A program made the translations under genes and the position numbers. Below, one piece after another: positions 49,395-57,860 of a stretch of 64,000 nt of DNA. The notes below the pieces were generated by a model. The model did no database searches and was not told where the DNA came from. It saw nothing but the letters and a program-made list of their open reading frames with translations. The stretch is taken from assembly GCF_003075395.1 (NCBI RefSeq), contig NZ_QDFV01000005.1:186001-250000 (forward strand). The letters run 5' to 3'. The stretch comes from Microbacterium sp. TPD7012. GTDB lineage: Bacteria; Actinomycetota; Actinomycetes; Actinomycetales; Microbacteriaceae. Each line of letters opens with the position of its first letter. Within the stretch, counting starts at the first letter, position 1.

Positions 49395-50601
49395 CCCCTG
49401 CGGATCCTGCCTCGACAGGTCGTCCCGACGCCGCGGGAGCCTGCAGGAAGCTCGTCCCCCACGCGACCACGATCGCCACGACCGCGATGCCCATCCCGAC
49501 GATCACCGCGAACGCCTCTCCCCACTGCTCAAGTGCGATCCCGCCGGCGAGAGATCCGAAGGCGATCCCGACGTTCACCGCGGACGCCGGGAGTGACGCG
49601 GCGAGGGGCGCCCCGGGACCGGCGAGAGCCACGACGCGATGCTGGATCGACGGGGCTGTGCCCATCCCCAGCATCCCGATCCCGAGCACGGAGAGTCCCA
49701 CGATCCACGGGTTTCCGCCGAACAGCAGCAGGGCGCCCAACGAGATCAGCACACCGAGGGCCCCGACGATCAGCATCCGTGCGGCGTTCGCATCGGCGAA
49801 ACGCCCGCCGATCGCCGATCCGAGAGTGGTCGAGATCCCGTAGACGAGCAGGTAGACCGTGACGAGCGGGCCGGTGAGTCCGGTCAACTCGGCGAGGAAC
49901 GGAACGAGATACGTGATCGCCGCGAGCATCGCCGCGAAGGTGAGGAAGCTCACGCTCAGCACGGCGAGCACACGGGGAGCGAAGGCATGCCGCGCCTGTC
50001 CGACAGCGCCGCTGCCCGCGTCCGTCGGGACCGACGGCAGCACGACGAACAGCACGACGAGCACCGCGGCCGCGACGATGACGACCGCGACGAACGATCC
50101 TCTCCAGCCGACCGACTGCCCGAGCAGGGTCCCGATCGGAAGGCCGAGCGCGCTCGATGTCGCGAACCCCGAGATGACCACCGACATCGCGCGGCCGGTG
50201 CGCTCCGGCGGCACGATCGACGTGGCAGTCACCATCGCCGCGGCGATGAACAGGCCCTGCGCGGCACCGATCACGACGCGTGCGACGAGGAACATCGGGT
50301 AGTCCGCGAACAGCGCGGGCAGCAGATTCGCCGCCAGGAAGACGGATGCCGTCGCCAGCAGCACCTGCCGCCGGTCGAAGCGCGTGGTGAGGAAGGTGAG
50401 CAGTGGCCCACCGATCGCGAGCCCGAGCGCATTGGCGGTTACGAGCGCTCCCGCAGCAGCGAGCGAGACCGACAGATCGGCGGCGATGAGGTCGATCATC
50501 CCGACGACGAGCATCTCGGCGCAGCCCATGACGAATGCTCCGGCGAACAGCGCCGCCAATACGGCTGCCGGGCGGACGCGCTTCCGGGTGGTCGCGATCA
50601 T
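49381..50601 (-). CDS. MFS transporter, drug exporter type
   Basis: A 406-aa 12-helix transporter. The drug:H+ antiporter region LLTFLTTRFDRRQVLLATAS (motif A) and the helix-5 pattern GLFIAAAMVTATSIVPPERT GRAMSVVISGFATSSALGLP IGTLLG (motif C-like) are present, as in DHA1 exporters. Substrate unknown. ATG 50601 follows GAGAGATC. The upstream region has two 18-bp operators (50619-50669), so the gene is repressor-controlled. Convergent with the kinase. Confidence 0.88.
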   Translation of the reverse strand: MIATTRKRVRPAAVLAALFAGAFVMGCAEMLVVGMIDLIAADLSVSLAAAGALVTANALGLAIGGPLLTFLTTRFDRRQVLLATASVFLAANLLPALFADYPMFLVARVVIGAAQGLFIAAAMVTATSIVPPERTGRAMSVVISGFATSSALGLPIGTLLGQSVGWRGSFVAVVIVAAAVLVVLFVVLPSVPTDAGSGAVGQARHAFAPRVLAVLSVSFLTFAAMLAAITYLVPFLAELTGLTGPLVTVYLLVYGISTTLGSAIGGRFADANAARMLIVGALGVLISLGALLLFGGNPWIVGLSVLGIGMLGMGTAPSIQHRVVALAGPGAPLAASLPASAVNVGIAFGSLAGGIALEQWGEAFAVIVGMGIAVVAIVVAWGTSFLQAPAASGRPVEAGSAGVRRR

Positions 50602-50618
50602 GATCTCTCCTCGCTGTC

Positions 50619-50669
50619 TGCAACTCCACAGTTGCACAAAGAGTGCCCTAGTGCAACCCCCAAGTTGCA
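50619..50669. promoter_or_regulatory. Two 18-bp palindromic operators upstream of the MFS gene
   Basis: Sites TGCAACTCCACAGTTGCA (50619-50636) and TGCAACCCCCAAGTTGCA (50652-50669) share TGCAAC-N6-GTTGCA and are 33 bp apart (three helical turns). On the minus strand a -35-like TTGCAC and a -10-like AACTGT, separated by 17 bp, lie within them, so a dimeric repressor would block transcription of the exporter. No regulator gene is next to it. Confidence 0.65.
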
Positions 50670-50676
50670 GTTCGAT

Positions 50677-50737
50677 GCTCCCGTGGCAGTTGTGGCGGGT
50701 GTTTCGGCCGCAGACCCGCCACAACTGCCACGGGAGC
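50677..50737. repeat. 24-bp perfect inverted repeat
   Basis: The arm 50677-50700, beginning GCTCCCGTGGCAGTTGTGGC, is fully complementary to 50714-50737; the loop is 13 nt (GTTTCGGCCGCAG). One of the longest perfect palindromes in the window. It lies directly upstream of the operators of the MFS gene, in a 593-bp stretch (50602-51194) without a confident gene. The sequence is unrelated to the other long palindromes. Confidence 0.8.
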
Positions 50738-50742
50738 GCGAC

Positions 50743-50937
50743 TCAGGCGACGTCGAAGCCGGCGGACGGCTCGACGATCTCGGCACCGTCGGCGAGGCCG
50801 TCCCAGGAGCGCGTGAGCCGGTCGAGCGACTCGGCTCGCGCCGACTGGAAGAACGTGCGGTCGGTTCTCGCGTCGGGTCGAGCCGGCGGTGGCGGCGGCA
50901 TCCGGATCGTCGGCCCGGAGGAGCTGCGTGCGGCCAC
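50743..50937 (-). CDS. Weakly supported small ORF in the gap before purL
   Basis: A 64-codon frame starting at GTG 50937 ends in SLDRLTRSWDGLADGAEIVE PSAGFDVA. Its last 40 codons have almost exclusively G/C third positions, which argues for coding. However, a frame on the opposite strand (ending IRIVGPEELRAATSALASRL AAASSYA, stop near 50983) looks equally plausible for the right half, the start lacks a clear ribosome site, and no family is recognised. It could be a gene remnant. Confidence 0.25.
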   Translation of the reverse strand: MAARSSSGPTIRMPPPPPARPDARTDRTFFQSARAESLDRLTRSWDGLADGAEIVEPSAGFDVA

Positions 50938-50996
50938 CTCGGCTCTGGCCTCCCGTCTTGCCGCGGCATCCAGCTACGCCTGATCGGGCGGGCGGT

Positions 50997-51094
50997 GTGC
51001 ACGATTCAGCAAGAATGCGCTCGAAGCGCGAGCACCGTCGCGGATTCACTCGGAAGCCGGTTCTCGCCGCGGAGTTTTTTGCTGAATTGTGCAC
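50997..51094. repeat. Long inverted repeat with 19-nt arms, RNA-like pairing
   Basis: The arm 50997-51015 (GTGCACGATTCAGCAAGAA) pairs with 51076-51094 (ending TTTTTGCTGAATTGTGCAC). The two differences are G-T pairs that remain paired as G-U in RNA when read on the plus strand. The 60-nt interior contains a smaller palindrome GCGCTCG...CGAGC (51018-51033). It lies about 100 bp before purL. Compensating wobble suggests an RNA hairpin or a mobile palindrome. Confidence 0.55.
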
Positions 51095-51194
51095 GCGGTG
51101 GGACCCGCATCCGGTCCCACACGCCCCGAATCCGGCCGCACCCGACCGCCGGTAGACTGGAACCGCCCCGCCGGCCCCTTCCTTTGGAGTGCGC

Positions 51195-53531
51195 GTGACC
51201 ACCGCCCCTGCACCTGTCCACAAGCACGTCCCCGACTCCGTCGAGAACGCGATCGCGACGCCCGAGAAGGAGCAGCCGTACGGCGCCCTCGGCCTCAAGG
51301 ATGACGAGTACGCGCGCATCAAGGAGATCCTCGGCCGCCGCCCCACGTCGGGCGAGCTGGCGATGTACTCGGTCATGTGGTCGGAGCACTGCTCCTACAA
51401 GTCGTCGAAGAACTACCTGCGCCGCTTCGGCCAGAAGGTCTCCGATGAGATGAAGGAACGCCTCATGGTCGGCATGGGCCAGAACGCGGGCGTCATCGAC
51501 GTCGGCGAGGGCTGGGCCGTCACCTTCAAGGCCGAGAGCCACAACCACCCCAGCTTCATCGAGCCCTTCCAGGGTGCGGCGACCGGCGTCGGCGGCATCG
51601 TCCGCGACATCATCTCGATGGGCGCCCGCCCGGTCGCGGTCATGGACGCCCTTCGCTTCGGCGCGATCGACCACCCCGACACCGCCCGCGTCGTGCACGG
51701 CGTGACGAGCGGCATCAGCTTCTACGGCAACTGCCTGGGACTGCCGAACATCGGCGGCGAGACCGTCTTCGACTCGGTCTACCAGGCCAACCCGCTCGTG
51801 AACGCGCTCGCGGTGGGCGTGCTCCGCCACGAAGACCTCAAGCTCGCCAACGCGACCGGCGTCGGCAACAAGGTGGTGCTCTTCGGCGCCCGCACGGGTG
51901 GCGACGGCATCGGCGGTGCCAGCATCCTGGCATCCGATTCCTTCGACTCGACCGGCCCGACCAAGCGTCCCGCAGTGCAGGTCGGTGACCCCTTCGCCGA
52001 GAAGGTGCTCATTGAGTGCTGCCTCGAGCTGTACCGCGGCGAGCTCGTCGAGGCGATCCAGGACCTCGGCGCGGCAGGCATCTCCTGCGCGACCAGCGAG
52101 CTGGCGGCCAACGGCAACAGCGGCATGAAGGTCTCGCTCGACAACGTGCTGCTGCGCGACCCCACGCTCACGGCAGAGGAGATCCTCATGTCGGAGTCGC
52201 AGGAGCGCATGATGGCGATCGTCGCGGCCGAGAAGCTCGACGCCTTCCTCGAGGTCGTGAACAAGTGGGAGGTGGAGACCTCCGTGCTCGGCGAGGTCAC
52301 CGGAGACGGCCGCCTCATCATCGACTGGCAGGGCGAGCGCATCGTCGACGTCGACCCCTCGACCGTCGCGGTCGACGGCCCGGTCTACGACCGTCCGGTC
52401 GCGTACCCGACCTGGATCGACGCGCTGCAGGCGGATGCCGCGGAGAACCTGCCCCGCTCCAACGACCCGGAGGTGCTGCGCGAGCAGTTCCTGAACCTGG
52501 TCGCGTCGCCGAACCTGGCCGACACGAGCTGGATCACCAACCAGTACGACTACTACGTGCTCGGCAACACCGCTCTCAGCTTCCCCGATGATGCCGGCAT
52601 GATCCGCGTCGACGAGGAGTCCGGCCTCGGGTTCGCGATCTCCACCGACGCGAACGGCCGCTACTGCCAGCTCGACCCGTACGCCGGCGCGCAGCTCGCG
52701 CTGGCCGAGGCGTACCGCAACGTCGCCGTCACGGGCGCGGTGCCCACCGCCATCACCGACTGCCTGAACTTCGGATCCCCGGAGAACCCCGAGGTCATGT
52801 GGCAGTTCGGTCAGACGGTCGACGGCCTCGCCGACGGATGCTACGAGCTCGGCACCCCGGTCACCGGAGGCAACGTCTCGTTCTACAACCAGACCGGCGA
52901 CGTGCCGATCCACCCGACCCCGCTCGTCGGCGTGCTCGGCATCATCGACGATGTCTCGCGCCGCATCCCCTCGGGGTGGCAGGACATCGGCCAGAACATC
53001 TACCTGCTCGGCACGACCTCGACCGAGCTCTCCGGTTCGGCCTGGGCCGACGTGGTGCACCAGCACCTCGGCGGACTGCCCCCGAAGGTCGACCTCGCCG
53101 GCGAGAAGCGCCTCGCGGGCCTGCTCTCGGCAGCACGCGACGAGTGGCTGATCTCCTCGGCGCACGACGTCTCCGAGGGCGGCCTCGGCCAGGCCCTCGC
53201 CGAGGGCGTCTCGCGCTTCGGCGTCGGCGCCCGCGTGTGGCTGAACGAGATCATCGAGCGCGATGGTGTGGATGCCGCGTCGGCGCTGTTCTCGGAGTCG
53301 ACCGGCCGCGTCATCGTGACGGTGCCCCGCGAGGACGACGTGAAGTTCCGCGGCCTGTGCGAGGGTCGCAACTACCCGGTGCTGCGCATCGGCGTGACCG
53401 ACAGCGAGCCGCAGCTCGAGGTGCAGGACGTCTTCACGGTCTCGGTCGACGAGCTGCGCGAGCGCTCGAAGGCCACGCTGCCGTCGTACTTCGGCCCGAC
53501 CGTCGCGGAGCCGGCCGACTCCGGTCGTTGA
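51195..53531 (+). CDS. purL: Phosphoribosylformylglycinamidine synthase subunit PurL
   Basis: A 778-aa enzyme of purine synthesis that makes FGAM from FGAR with ammonia from PurQ, with PurS as third subunit (short actinobacterial/Gram-positive PurL). Evident motifs: [20 protein letters not shown] (catalytic His, early), [63 protein letters not shown] and later [10 protein letters not shown]. Full length. GTG 51195 is used because GGAG stands 5-6 nt before; an in-frame GTG at 51189 is possible. purQ and purS are not in the window. The stop codon lies inside a dispersed repeat. Confidence 0.96.
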   Translation: MTTAPAPVHKHVPDSVENAIATPEKEQPYGALGLKDDEYARIKEILGRRPTSGELAMYSVMWSEHCSYKSSKNYLRRFGQKVSDEMKERLMVGMGQNAGVIDVGEGWAVTFKAESHNHPSFIEPFQGAATGVGGIVRDIISMGARPVAVMDALRFGAIDHPDTARVVHGVTSGISFYGNCLGLPNIGGETVFDSVYQANPLVNALAVGVLRHEDLKLANATGVGNKVVLFGARTGGDGIGGASILASDSFDSTGPTKRPAVQVGDPFAEKVLIECCLELYRGELVEAIQDLGAAGISCATSELAANGNSGMKVSLDNVLLRDPTLTAEEILMSESQERMMAIVAAEKLDAFLEVVNKWEVETSVLGEVTGDGRLIIDWQGERIVDVDPSTVAVDGPVYDRPVAYPTWIDALQADAAENLPRSNDPEVLREQFLNLVASPNLADTSWITNQYDYYVLGNTALSFPDDAGMIRVDEESGLGFAISTDANGRYCQLDPYAGAQLALAEAYRNVAVTGAVPTAITDCLNFGSPENPEVMWQFGQTVDGLADGCYELGTPVTGGNVSFYNQTGDVPIHPTPLVGVLGIIDDVSRRIPSGWQDIGQNIYLLGTTSTELSGSAWADVVHQHLGGLPPKVDLAGEKRLAGLLSAARDEWLISSAHDVSEGGLGQALAEGVSRFGVGARVWLNEIIERDGVDAASALFSESTGRVIVTVPREDDVKFRGLCEGRNYPVLRIGVTDSEPQLEVQDVFTVSVDELRERSKATLPSYFGPTVAEPADSGR

Positions 53532-53554
53532 GCGACAGAGGCGAGACGAAACGC
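53523..53554 (+). repeat. Dispersed intergenic repeat, copy 3
   Basis: Reads GGTCGTTGAGCGACAGAGGC then GAGACGAAACGC, ending exactly at the base before the ATG of the next small gene. It contains the purL stop codon TGA (53529-53531). The only possible ribosome site of the small gene (GAGGCGAGACG) is therefore part of the repeat. Confidence 0.7.
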
Positions 53555-53701
53555 ATGAGCGAACTGAGCAAGCCCGACGACGACTACGGCGACCTGGGCG
53601 AGCCGCGCAACCGCCGCATCCGGATCATCGCCTGGACGGTCATCGTCGCGCTGATCCTCGGCGGCGGCGGCGCGACCGTGCTGACGCTGATCTTCGGCTG
53701 A
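53555..53701 (+). CDS. Small 48-aa single-pass membrane protein
   Basis: Starts ATG 53555 and reads MSELSKPDDDYGDLGEPRNR, then a basic turn and a helix (IIAWTVIVALILGGGGATVL). N-terminus acidic and inside; a typical tail-anchored type of tiny actinobacterial membrane protein of unknown function. It is 23 bp downstream of purL, probably on the same transcript; G/C-biased third positions support coding. Confidence 0.6.
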   Translation: MSELSKPDDDYGDLGEPRNRRIRIIAWTVIVALILGGGGATVLTLIFG

Positions 53702-53878
53702 CCCGCGGCTCTGCCGCACTCACCCGGTCGCGGGGCTCGTCGACGCGCGCAGCACGACGGGTCGATTTCTCGTCCACAGCGAGCCGCTGAACGACCTTCT
53801 TCACCGACCCCGGCGAAGGGCGCCGGAATGGGAGACCCCCCTCGGAGGATGCAGAGCACCACGAGCAAAGGGGACCCC

Positions 53879-54601
53879 ATGACCGAAGCGAAACTGGACC
53901 TGATCGCCCAGCTGCTGGCGAAGGCCGAGAGCACGACGCCCGAGGAGGCAGAGGCGCTCACCGAGCACGCCGAGCGGCTGATGGTGAAATACGGCATCGA
54001 GCAGGCGCGCCTCGACGAGCGCCGCGCCCGATCCGGTCAGTCCGGTGAGGAGATCGTCCAGGAGCGGATCGTCTTCACCGGCACCTACGCGCGCGACATG
54101 CGTGAGCTCGGCACGCGGGTGGCGCTGGCGCTCGACACGGTGCGCCCGTTGCACGCCGACCAGGCGGCCGGGTCGGTGCTCTACCTCGTGGGCTACGCCT
54201 CCGACGCGCAGCAGGCGCGCGTGCTCACCGCGAGTCTCGAGGTGCAGGCGATGGTGGCGATGCGGGCGTGGTGGGCCGCCCAGCGCGACAGTTACCGGTG
54301 GGGCACCGAAGGCGACAGGCGGCGCGCGCGCAGCGGGTTCATCCGGGGGTTCGCGGCCGGCGCGGCCGAGCGCATCGACGACAGCCGGCGCCGCATCATC
54401 GAGGAGTCCGGAAGCGGAACCGACCTCGTGCTCGCCTCCCGCCGCGAACGGGTGGACGCCGTGATCGACCGGATGCCGACGCGCCGAGCACGCGGGCGTC
54501 AGGGAGCGGATGCCGGGGCCTATGTGCACGGGCACCGCTCGGGTCGCGAGGCGCGAACCGGCGAGCGCGCCGTGACGCCCGGCCGCGGGGTCGCACGATG
54601 A
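53879..54601 (+). CDS. DUF2786 family protein
   Basis: A 240-aa protein. The N-terminal DUF2786 motif is KLDLIAQLLAKAESTTPEEA EALTEHAERLMVKYGI, followed by a helical region with LYLVGYASDAQQARVLTASL and RSGFIRGFAAGAAERI and a basic Gly/Arg-rich end. Function unknown; homologues are also found on phages. ATG 53879 has AAGGGGA 6 nt upstream. The C-terminal 45 residues are low in complexity. The preceding 177-bp gap holds no gene. Confidence 0.85.
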   Translation: MTEAKLDLIAQLLAKAESTTPEEAEALTEHAERLMVKYGIEQARLDERRARSGQSGEEIVQERIVFTGTYARDMRELGTRVALALDTVRPLHADQAAGSVLYLVGYASDAQQARVLTASLEVQAMVAMRAWWAAQRDSYRWGTEGDRRRARSGFIRGFAAGAAERIDDSRRRIIEESGSGTDLVLASRRERVDAVIDRMPTRRARGRQGADAGAYVHGHRSGREARTGERAVTPGRGVAR

Positions 54602-54665
54602 GCCGACCGATGCGCACCGACGACGCGCACTGCGGCGTGTCGGTGCCTCTGCCTAGGGTGAGGGG

Positions 54666-55016
54666 ATGACGACCGACCTGCGCGCACTCCTGCAAGAGCT
54701 GCGCGCGCAGGCGGCGGAACGGGTCAGCACTACAGCCGCGACCCTCGACGAGCTCACGCATGATCGCGAGGGCTCGAACGACGACGACGAGCATGACCCC
54801 GAGGGCGTCACCCTGTCATCCGAATGGTCGCGCCTGACGGGTCTGGCCGAGGCCGCGGCATCCGAACTGCGGCAGGTCGACGAGGCGATCGCTCGGATGG
54901 ATGCCGGCACGTACGGCGTCTGCGCGAACTGCGGTCGGCCGATCCCGCCGGCGCGCCTCGAGGTGCGGCCTTTCGCCGTCCACTGCGTCGCCTGCGCCGA
55001 GAAGCTCGGCCGCTGA
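54666..55016 (+). CDS. TraR/DksA family zinc-finger protein
   Basis: A 116-aa protein with a coiled-coil N-terminal half (LRALLQELRAQAAERVSTTA; LASELRQVDEAIARMDAGTY-like region) and the DksA/TraR zinc finger CANCGRPIPPARLEVRPF...CVACA near residues 88-112 (Cys-x2-Cys twice). It probably binds RNA polymerase through the secondary channel; whether it senses ppGpp is not shown. ATG 54666 is 6 bp after TAGGGT, so probably leaderless. Confidence 0.88.
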   Translation: MTTDLRALLQELRAQAAERVSTTAATLDELTHDREGSNDDDEHDPEGVTLSSEWSRLTGLAEAAASELRQVDEAIARMDAGTYGVCANCGRPIPPARLEVRPFAVHCVACAEKLGR

Positions 55017-55040
55017 GCGCGATCGGCGTACCCTGAGGGC

Positions 55041-55379
55041 GTGAACGGAGGAGCCGTGACCATCCACCCCAGAGACGTGAGCCGCGACGAAGACATCGAG
55101 GGTCGTCTGCTCGGCTCGCCCGTGAGCATCATGCGCGAGTACATCACCACTCCGGGCCGCGGGCCTCGACTGCACCGGCATCCGTACGCCGAGACATTCG
55201 TGATCCACCACGGCCGCGCGCTGTTCACGGTCGGCGAGGAGCAGGTCGTGGGCGTGGGCGGGCAGATCCTCGTCGTCCCCTCGCTCGTCACCCATCGCTT
55301 CGAAGTGCTCGACGGCGGCACCTACGAGGCCACCCACGTGCATGCGAGCGACCGCTTCATCACGGAGTGGCTCGAGTAG
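55041..55379 (+). CDS. Cupin domain protein
   Basis: A 112-aa single-domain cupin. Motif 1 is GPRLHRHPYAETFVIHHGRA (H-x-H-x5-E pattern plus His) and motif 2 is GGQILVVPSLVTHRFEVLDG with the conserved His. A metal centre is therefore likely; the reaction is unknown. The start is GTG 55041, 6 bp after TACCCT (leaderless); GTG 55056, which follows GGAGGA, is an in-frame alternative giving 107 aa. Short gaps to both neighbours, all on the plus strand. Confidence 0.85.
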   Translation: MNGGAVTIHPRDVSRDEDIEGRLLGSPVSIMREYITTPGRGPRLHRHPYAETFVIHHGRALFTVGEEQVVGVGGQILVVPSLVTHRFEVLDGGTYEATHVHASDRFITEWLE

Positions 55380-55423
55380 ATCCGGCCGAACCCGACGTCG
55401 GCGTGCGCGAGTAGCATCCCCTC

Positions 55424-55861
55424 ATGGCAATCAGACTTGAGAACGTCGGCATCGCCGTGCGCGACCTCGACGAGACGATCTCCTTCTTCTCCGACCTCGG
55501 GCTCTCCGTGCTCGGCCGCGACGAGGTCAGTGGAGAATGGGCCGACACAGCCGTCGGTCTCGACGGCAACCACGCCAGGATCGCGGTGCTCCAGACGCCG
55601 GACGGCCAAGGGCAGATCGAGCTCTTCGAATACATTCACCCCGAGGCGATCGAGACCGAGCCCACGCTGCCCAACGAGATCGGGATGCACCGCATCGCCT
55701 TCGCCGTCGACGACATCGACGAGTCCCTGGCGATCGCCGCCCGGCACGGCTACCACCCGCTCCGTGGCGTCGCGAACTACCAGGACGTCTACAAGCTCAC
55801 GTATCTCCGCGGCCCCAGCGGCATCCTGGTGATGTTCGCGCAGGACCTCACGAAGAGCTGA
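55424..55861 (+). CDS. VOC family protein (methylmalonyl-CoA epimerase/glyoxalase-like)
   Basis: A 145-aa vicinal-oxygen-chelate protein. First module: IRLENVGIAVRDLDETISFF SDLGLSVLGR, with NHARIAVLQTPDGQGQIELF E providing a metal-ligand Glu. Second: GMHRIAFAVDDIDESLAIAA, LTYLRGPSGILVMFAQ. H and E ligands at the expected places suggest an active metal site. Close relatives are lactoylglutathione-lyase-like or epimerase proteins, substrate open. ATG 55424 is 6 bp after TAGCAT (leaderless). Confidence 0.88.
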   Translation: MAIRLENVGIAVRDLDETISFFSDLGLSVLGRDEVSGEWADTAVGLDGNHARIAVLQTPDGQGQIELFEYIHPEAIETEPTLPNEIGMHRIAFAVDDIDESLAIAARHGYHPLRGVANYQDVYKLTYLRGPSGILVMFAQDLTKS

Positions 55862-55988
55862 GCATCCCGCGCCAGATCAGCTCGGTCGCCGCCCGGAGGC
55901 GCGCGACCACCACCGGCTCGCTGATCCGATCCCCGCGCACGACCAGCCGTCCCAGCGGATGACGCCGCGGTCTGGCTACGATTCCCGT

Positions 55989-56612
55989 GTGGACAAGCAG
56001 ACGACGACCGCGCTCCTCCGCGAGCACTTCTTCCCGCTCCTGAAGGGGCAGGGGTTCGCGCGCAACGGGGACGTGCTGCGCCGCGCCGACGACCCGGTCG
56101 TGCACGTCGTCGAAGTCGTGCACCAGCCACGGCGCGGCGTCTTCCGCATCGACGTGGGCGTGCATCTGACCCTGCTGGGCGACATCTCTCGCCACGTCAT
56201 CGATCCGACGAAGATCCGCGAAGCGGACTGCGCCTGGCGGTCGTCGATCATCCCCGGGTTCCGCAACAATCACGACCCCGACTTCGTCTACGGTTCGACC
56301 GCCGAGCAGGCGCAGGAGTCGGTGTCGTTCCTCGTCTCGGAGTGGGACCGGCAGTCCAGCGCCTTCTTCGGCCGGCTCGCCACCTGGCCGCAGGACTTCC
56401 ACGAGGCGGCGCGCGCGGCAGTGGTCGATCCTCCGCATCCGGCCCACCTGCTCACCTGGGCGCGGGTCGCGGCGCTGGCCGGTGACCTCGAGCTCGCCCG
56501 TCGCTGCGCCGAGATCTCCCTGCCGAGCGTGCCCGAGCGCGCGACCGGTCTGCGCGCAGATCTCGAGGCGATCGTGAACGACCCGAGCACGGCGGTGCCG
56601 CAGCTGCGCTGA
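55989..56612 (+). CDS. DUF4304 domain protein
   Basis: A 207-aa protein with DUF4304-like sequence: LREHFFPLLKGQGFARNGDV LRR, VVEVVHQPRRGVFRIDVGVH, and a helical end DLELARRCAEISLPSVPERA. The family is of unknown function, sometimes next to toxin/immunity-type genes. GTG 55989 follows TACGAT (55977-55982) by 6 bp, so probably leaderless. A hairpin of 28-nt arms follows in the gap to the convergent dehydrogenase gene. Confidence 0.8.
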   Translation: MDKQTTTALLREHFFPLLKGQGFARNGDVLRRADDPVVHVVEVVHQPRRGVFRIDVGVHLTLLGDISRHVIDPTKIREADCAWRSSIIPGFRNNHDPDFVYGSTAEQAQESVSFLVSEWDRQSSAFFGRLATWPQDFHEAARAAVVDPPHPAHLLTWARVAALAGDLELARRCAEISLPSVPERATGLRADLEAIVNDPSTAVPQLR

Positions 56613-56634
56613 TGGTCCTCGGCGGTACGCGTCG

Positions 56635-56707
56635 TCGGGAGGAGTTCGCCGCGTCGGGCGGAGGTTTTCCGTGCGCACGTCCGCCCGACGGCGGGAACTC
56701 CTCCCGA
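56635..56707. repeat. Long inverted repeat with 28-nt arms between convergent genes
   Basis: Arms 56635-56662 (beginning TCGGGAGGAGTTC) and 56680-56707 match at 25 of 28 positions, with a 17-nt loop; the mismatches are clustered at the middle five bases. It fills most of the 116-bp gap between convergent genes (DUF4304 and dehydrogenase), so bidirectional termination is plausible. Longest arms of the palindromes seen here. Confidence 0.75.
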
Positions 56708-56728
56708 ACGAGTGGGCCGAGGCGATCC

Positions 56729-57811
56729 CTACCCCGCGACGGCCTCCGCGATCGCGGCACCGAGCTCGACCGTGGTCGCCGTGCCGCCGAGGTCGGGGGT
56801 GAAGGGCGCGGCATCCGCTCCGCGGGCGAGCACGTCCTCGATCGCGGCGAGCACGGCGGCTCCGGCATCCGGGTGGCCCAGGTGCTCGAGCATCATGGCG
56901 CCGCACCAGATCTGCCCGATCGGGTTCGCGATGCCGCGCCCGGCGATGTCGGGAGCCGAGCCGTGCACGGGCTCGAACAGGCTGGGGAAGTCCCCCTCCG
57001 GGTTGATGTTGGCGCTCGGCGCGATGCCGATCGTCCCGGTGCAGGCGGGACCGAGATCGGAGAGGATGTCGCCGAACAGGTTGCTCGCCACGACCACGTC
57101 GAACCAGTCGGGGTGCAGCACGAAGTTCGCCGTGAGGATGTCGATGTGGAACTGGTCGCGGCGCACCTCGGGGTAGTCGGCGCCGACCGCGGCGACGCGC
57201 TCATCCCAGTAGGGCATCGAGATCGAGATGCCGTTGCTCTTGGTCGCCGACGTCAGGTGCTTGGCCTCGCGGCGTTGCGCCAGGTCGTACGCGTAGCGCA
57301 GCACCCGGTCGACGCCGGTGCGCGTCATCACGGTCTCCTGCAGCACGAACTCGCGGTCGGTGCCCTCGAACATCCGGCCGCCGATCGAGGAGTACTCGCC
57401 CTCGGTGTTCTCGCGCACCACGTAGAAGTCGATGTCGCCCGGCTCACGACCGGCGAGCGGCGAGACCACGCCGGGCATGAGCCGCACCGGCCGCAGGTTC
57501 ACGTACTGGTCGAACCCGCGCCGGAACTGGATGAGGCTCCCCCACAGGCTCACGTGATCGGGCACGACGTCGGGCCAGCCGACCGCCCCGAAGTAGATCG
57601 CATCGAAGCCGCGCAGCGTCTCGAACCAGTCGTCCGGCAGCATCCGCCCGTGCTGCTGCCAGTACGTCGCGCTCGCGAAGTCGAACTCCGTGAACTCGAG
57701 GTCGATGTCGAATCGGGACGCCGCGGCGCGCAGCACCCGCAGCCCTTCCGGCATCACCTCGGTGCCGATGCCGTCTCCGGCGATCACGGCGATGCGGTGG
57801 GTGGTCGTCAT
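56729..57811 (-). CDS. Tartrate/D-malate/isopropylmalate dehydrogenase family enzyme
   Basis: A 360-aa NAD-dependent decarboxylating dehydrogenase of the isocitrate/isopropylmalate family. RIAVIAGDGIGTEVMPEGLR at the start, FYVVRENTEGEYSSIGGRMF (substrate loop) and ATKSNGISISMPYWDE plus NLFGDILSDLGPACTGTIGI APSANINPEG and FEPVHGSAPDIAGRGIANPI are typical. The RENTEGEYSS substrate loop resembles the tartrate dehydrogenase/D-malate (TtuC/DmlA) branch rather than LeuB. ATG 57811 has GGAAGGAA. Next to the ABC operon on the same strand but separated by 49 bp; could be co-transcribed. Confidence 0.85.
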   Translation of the reverse strand: MTTTHRIAVIAGDGIGTEVMPEGLRVLRAAASRFDIDLEFTEFDFASATYWQQHGRMLPDDWFETLRGFDAIYFGAVGWPDVVPDHVSLWGSLIQFRRGFDQYVNLRPVRLMPGVVSPLAGREPGDIDFYVVRENTEGEYSSIGGRMFEGTDREFVLQETVMTRTGVDRVLRYAYDLAQRREAKHLTSATKSNGISISMPYWDERVAAVGADYPEVRRDQFHIDILTANFVLHPDWFDVVVASNLFGDILSDLGPACTGTIGIAPSANINPEGDFPSLFEPVHGSAPDIAGRGIANPIGQIWCGAMMLEHLGHPDAGAAVLAAIEDVLARGADAAPFTPDLGGTATTVELGAAIAEAVAG

Positions 57812-57860
57812 GGGGTTCCTTCCGGTAGCAGCAGGGCGATCGTTCCGGTCGAGGCGGGGG

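Noticed and set aside
51006-53165. 719-codon frame on the minus strand opposite purL
   Set aside because: It is the shadow of purL: full antisense overlap with a gene whose catalytic motifs are all intact. The frame is open only because of the high G+C.
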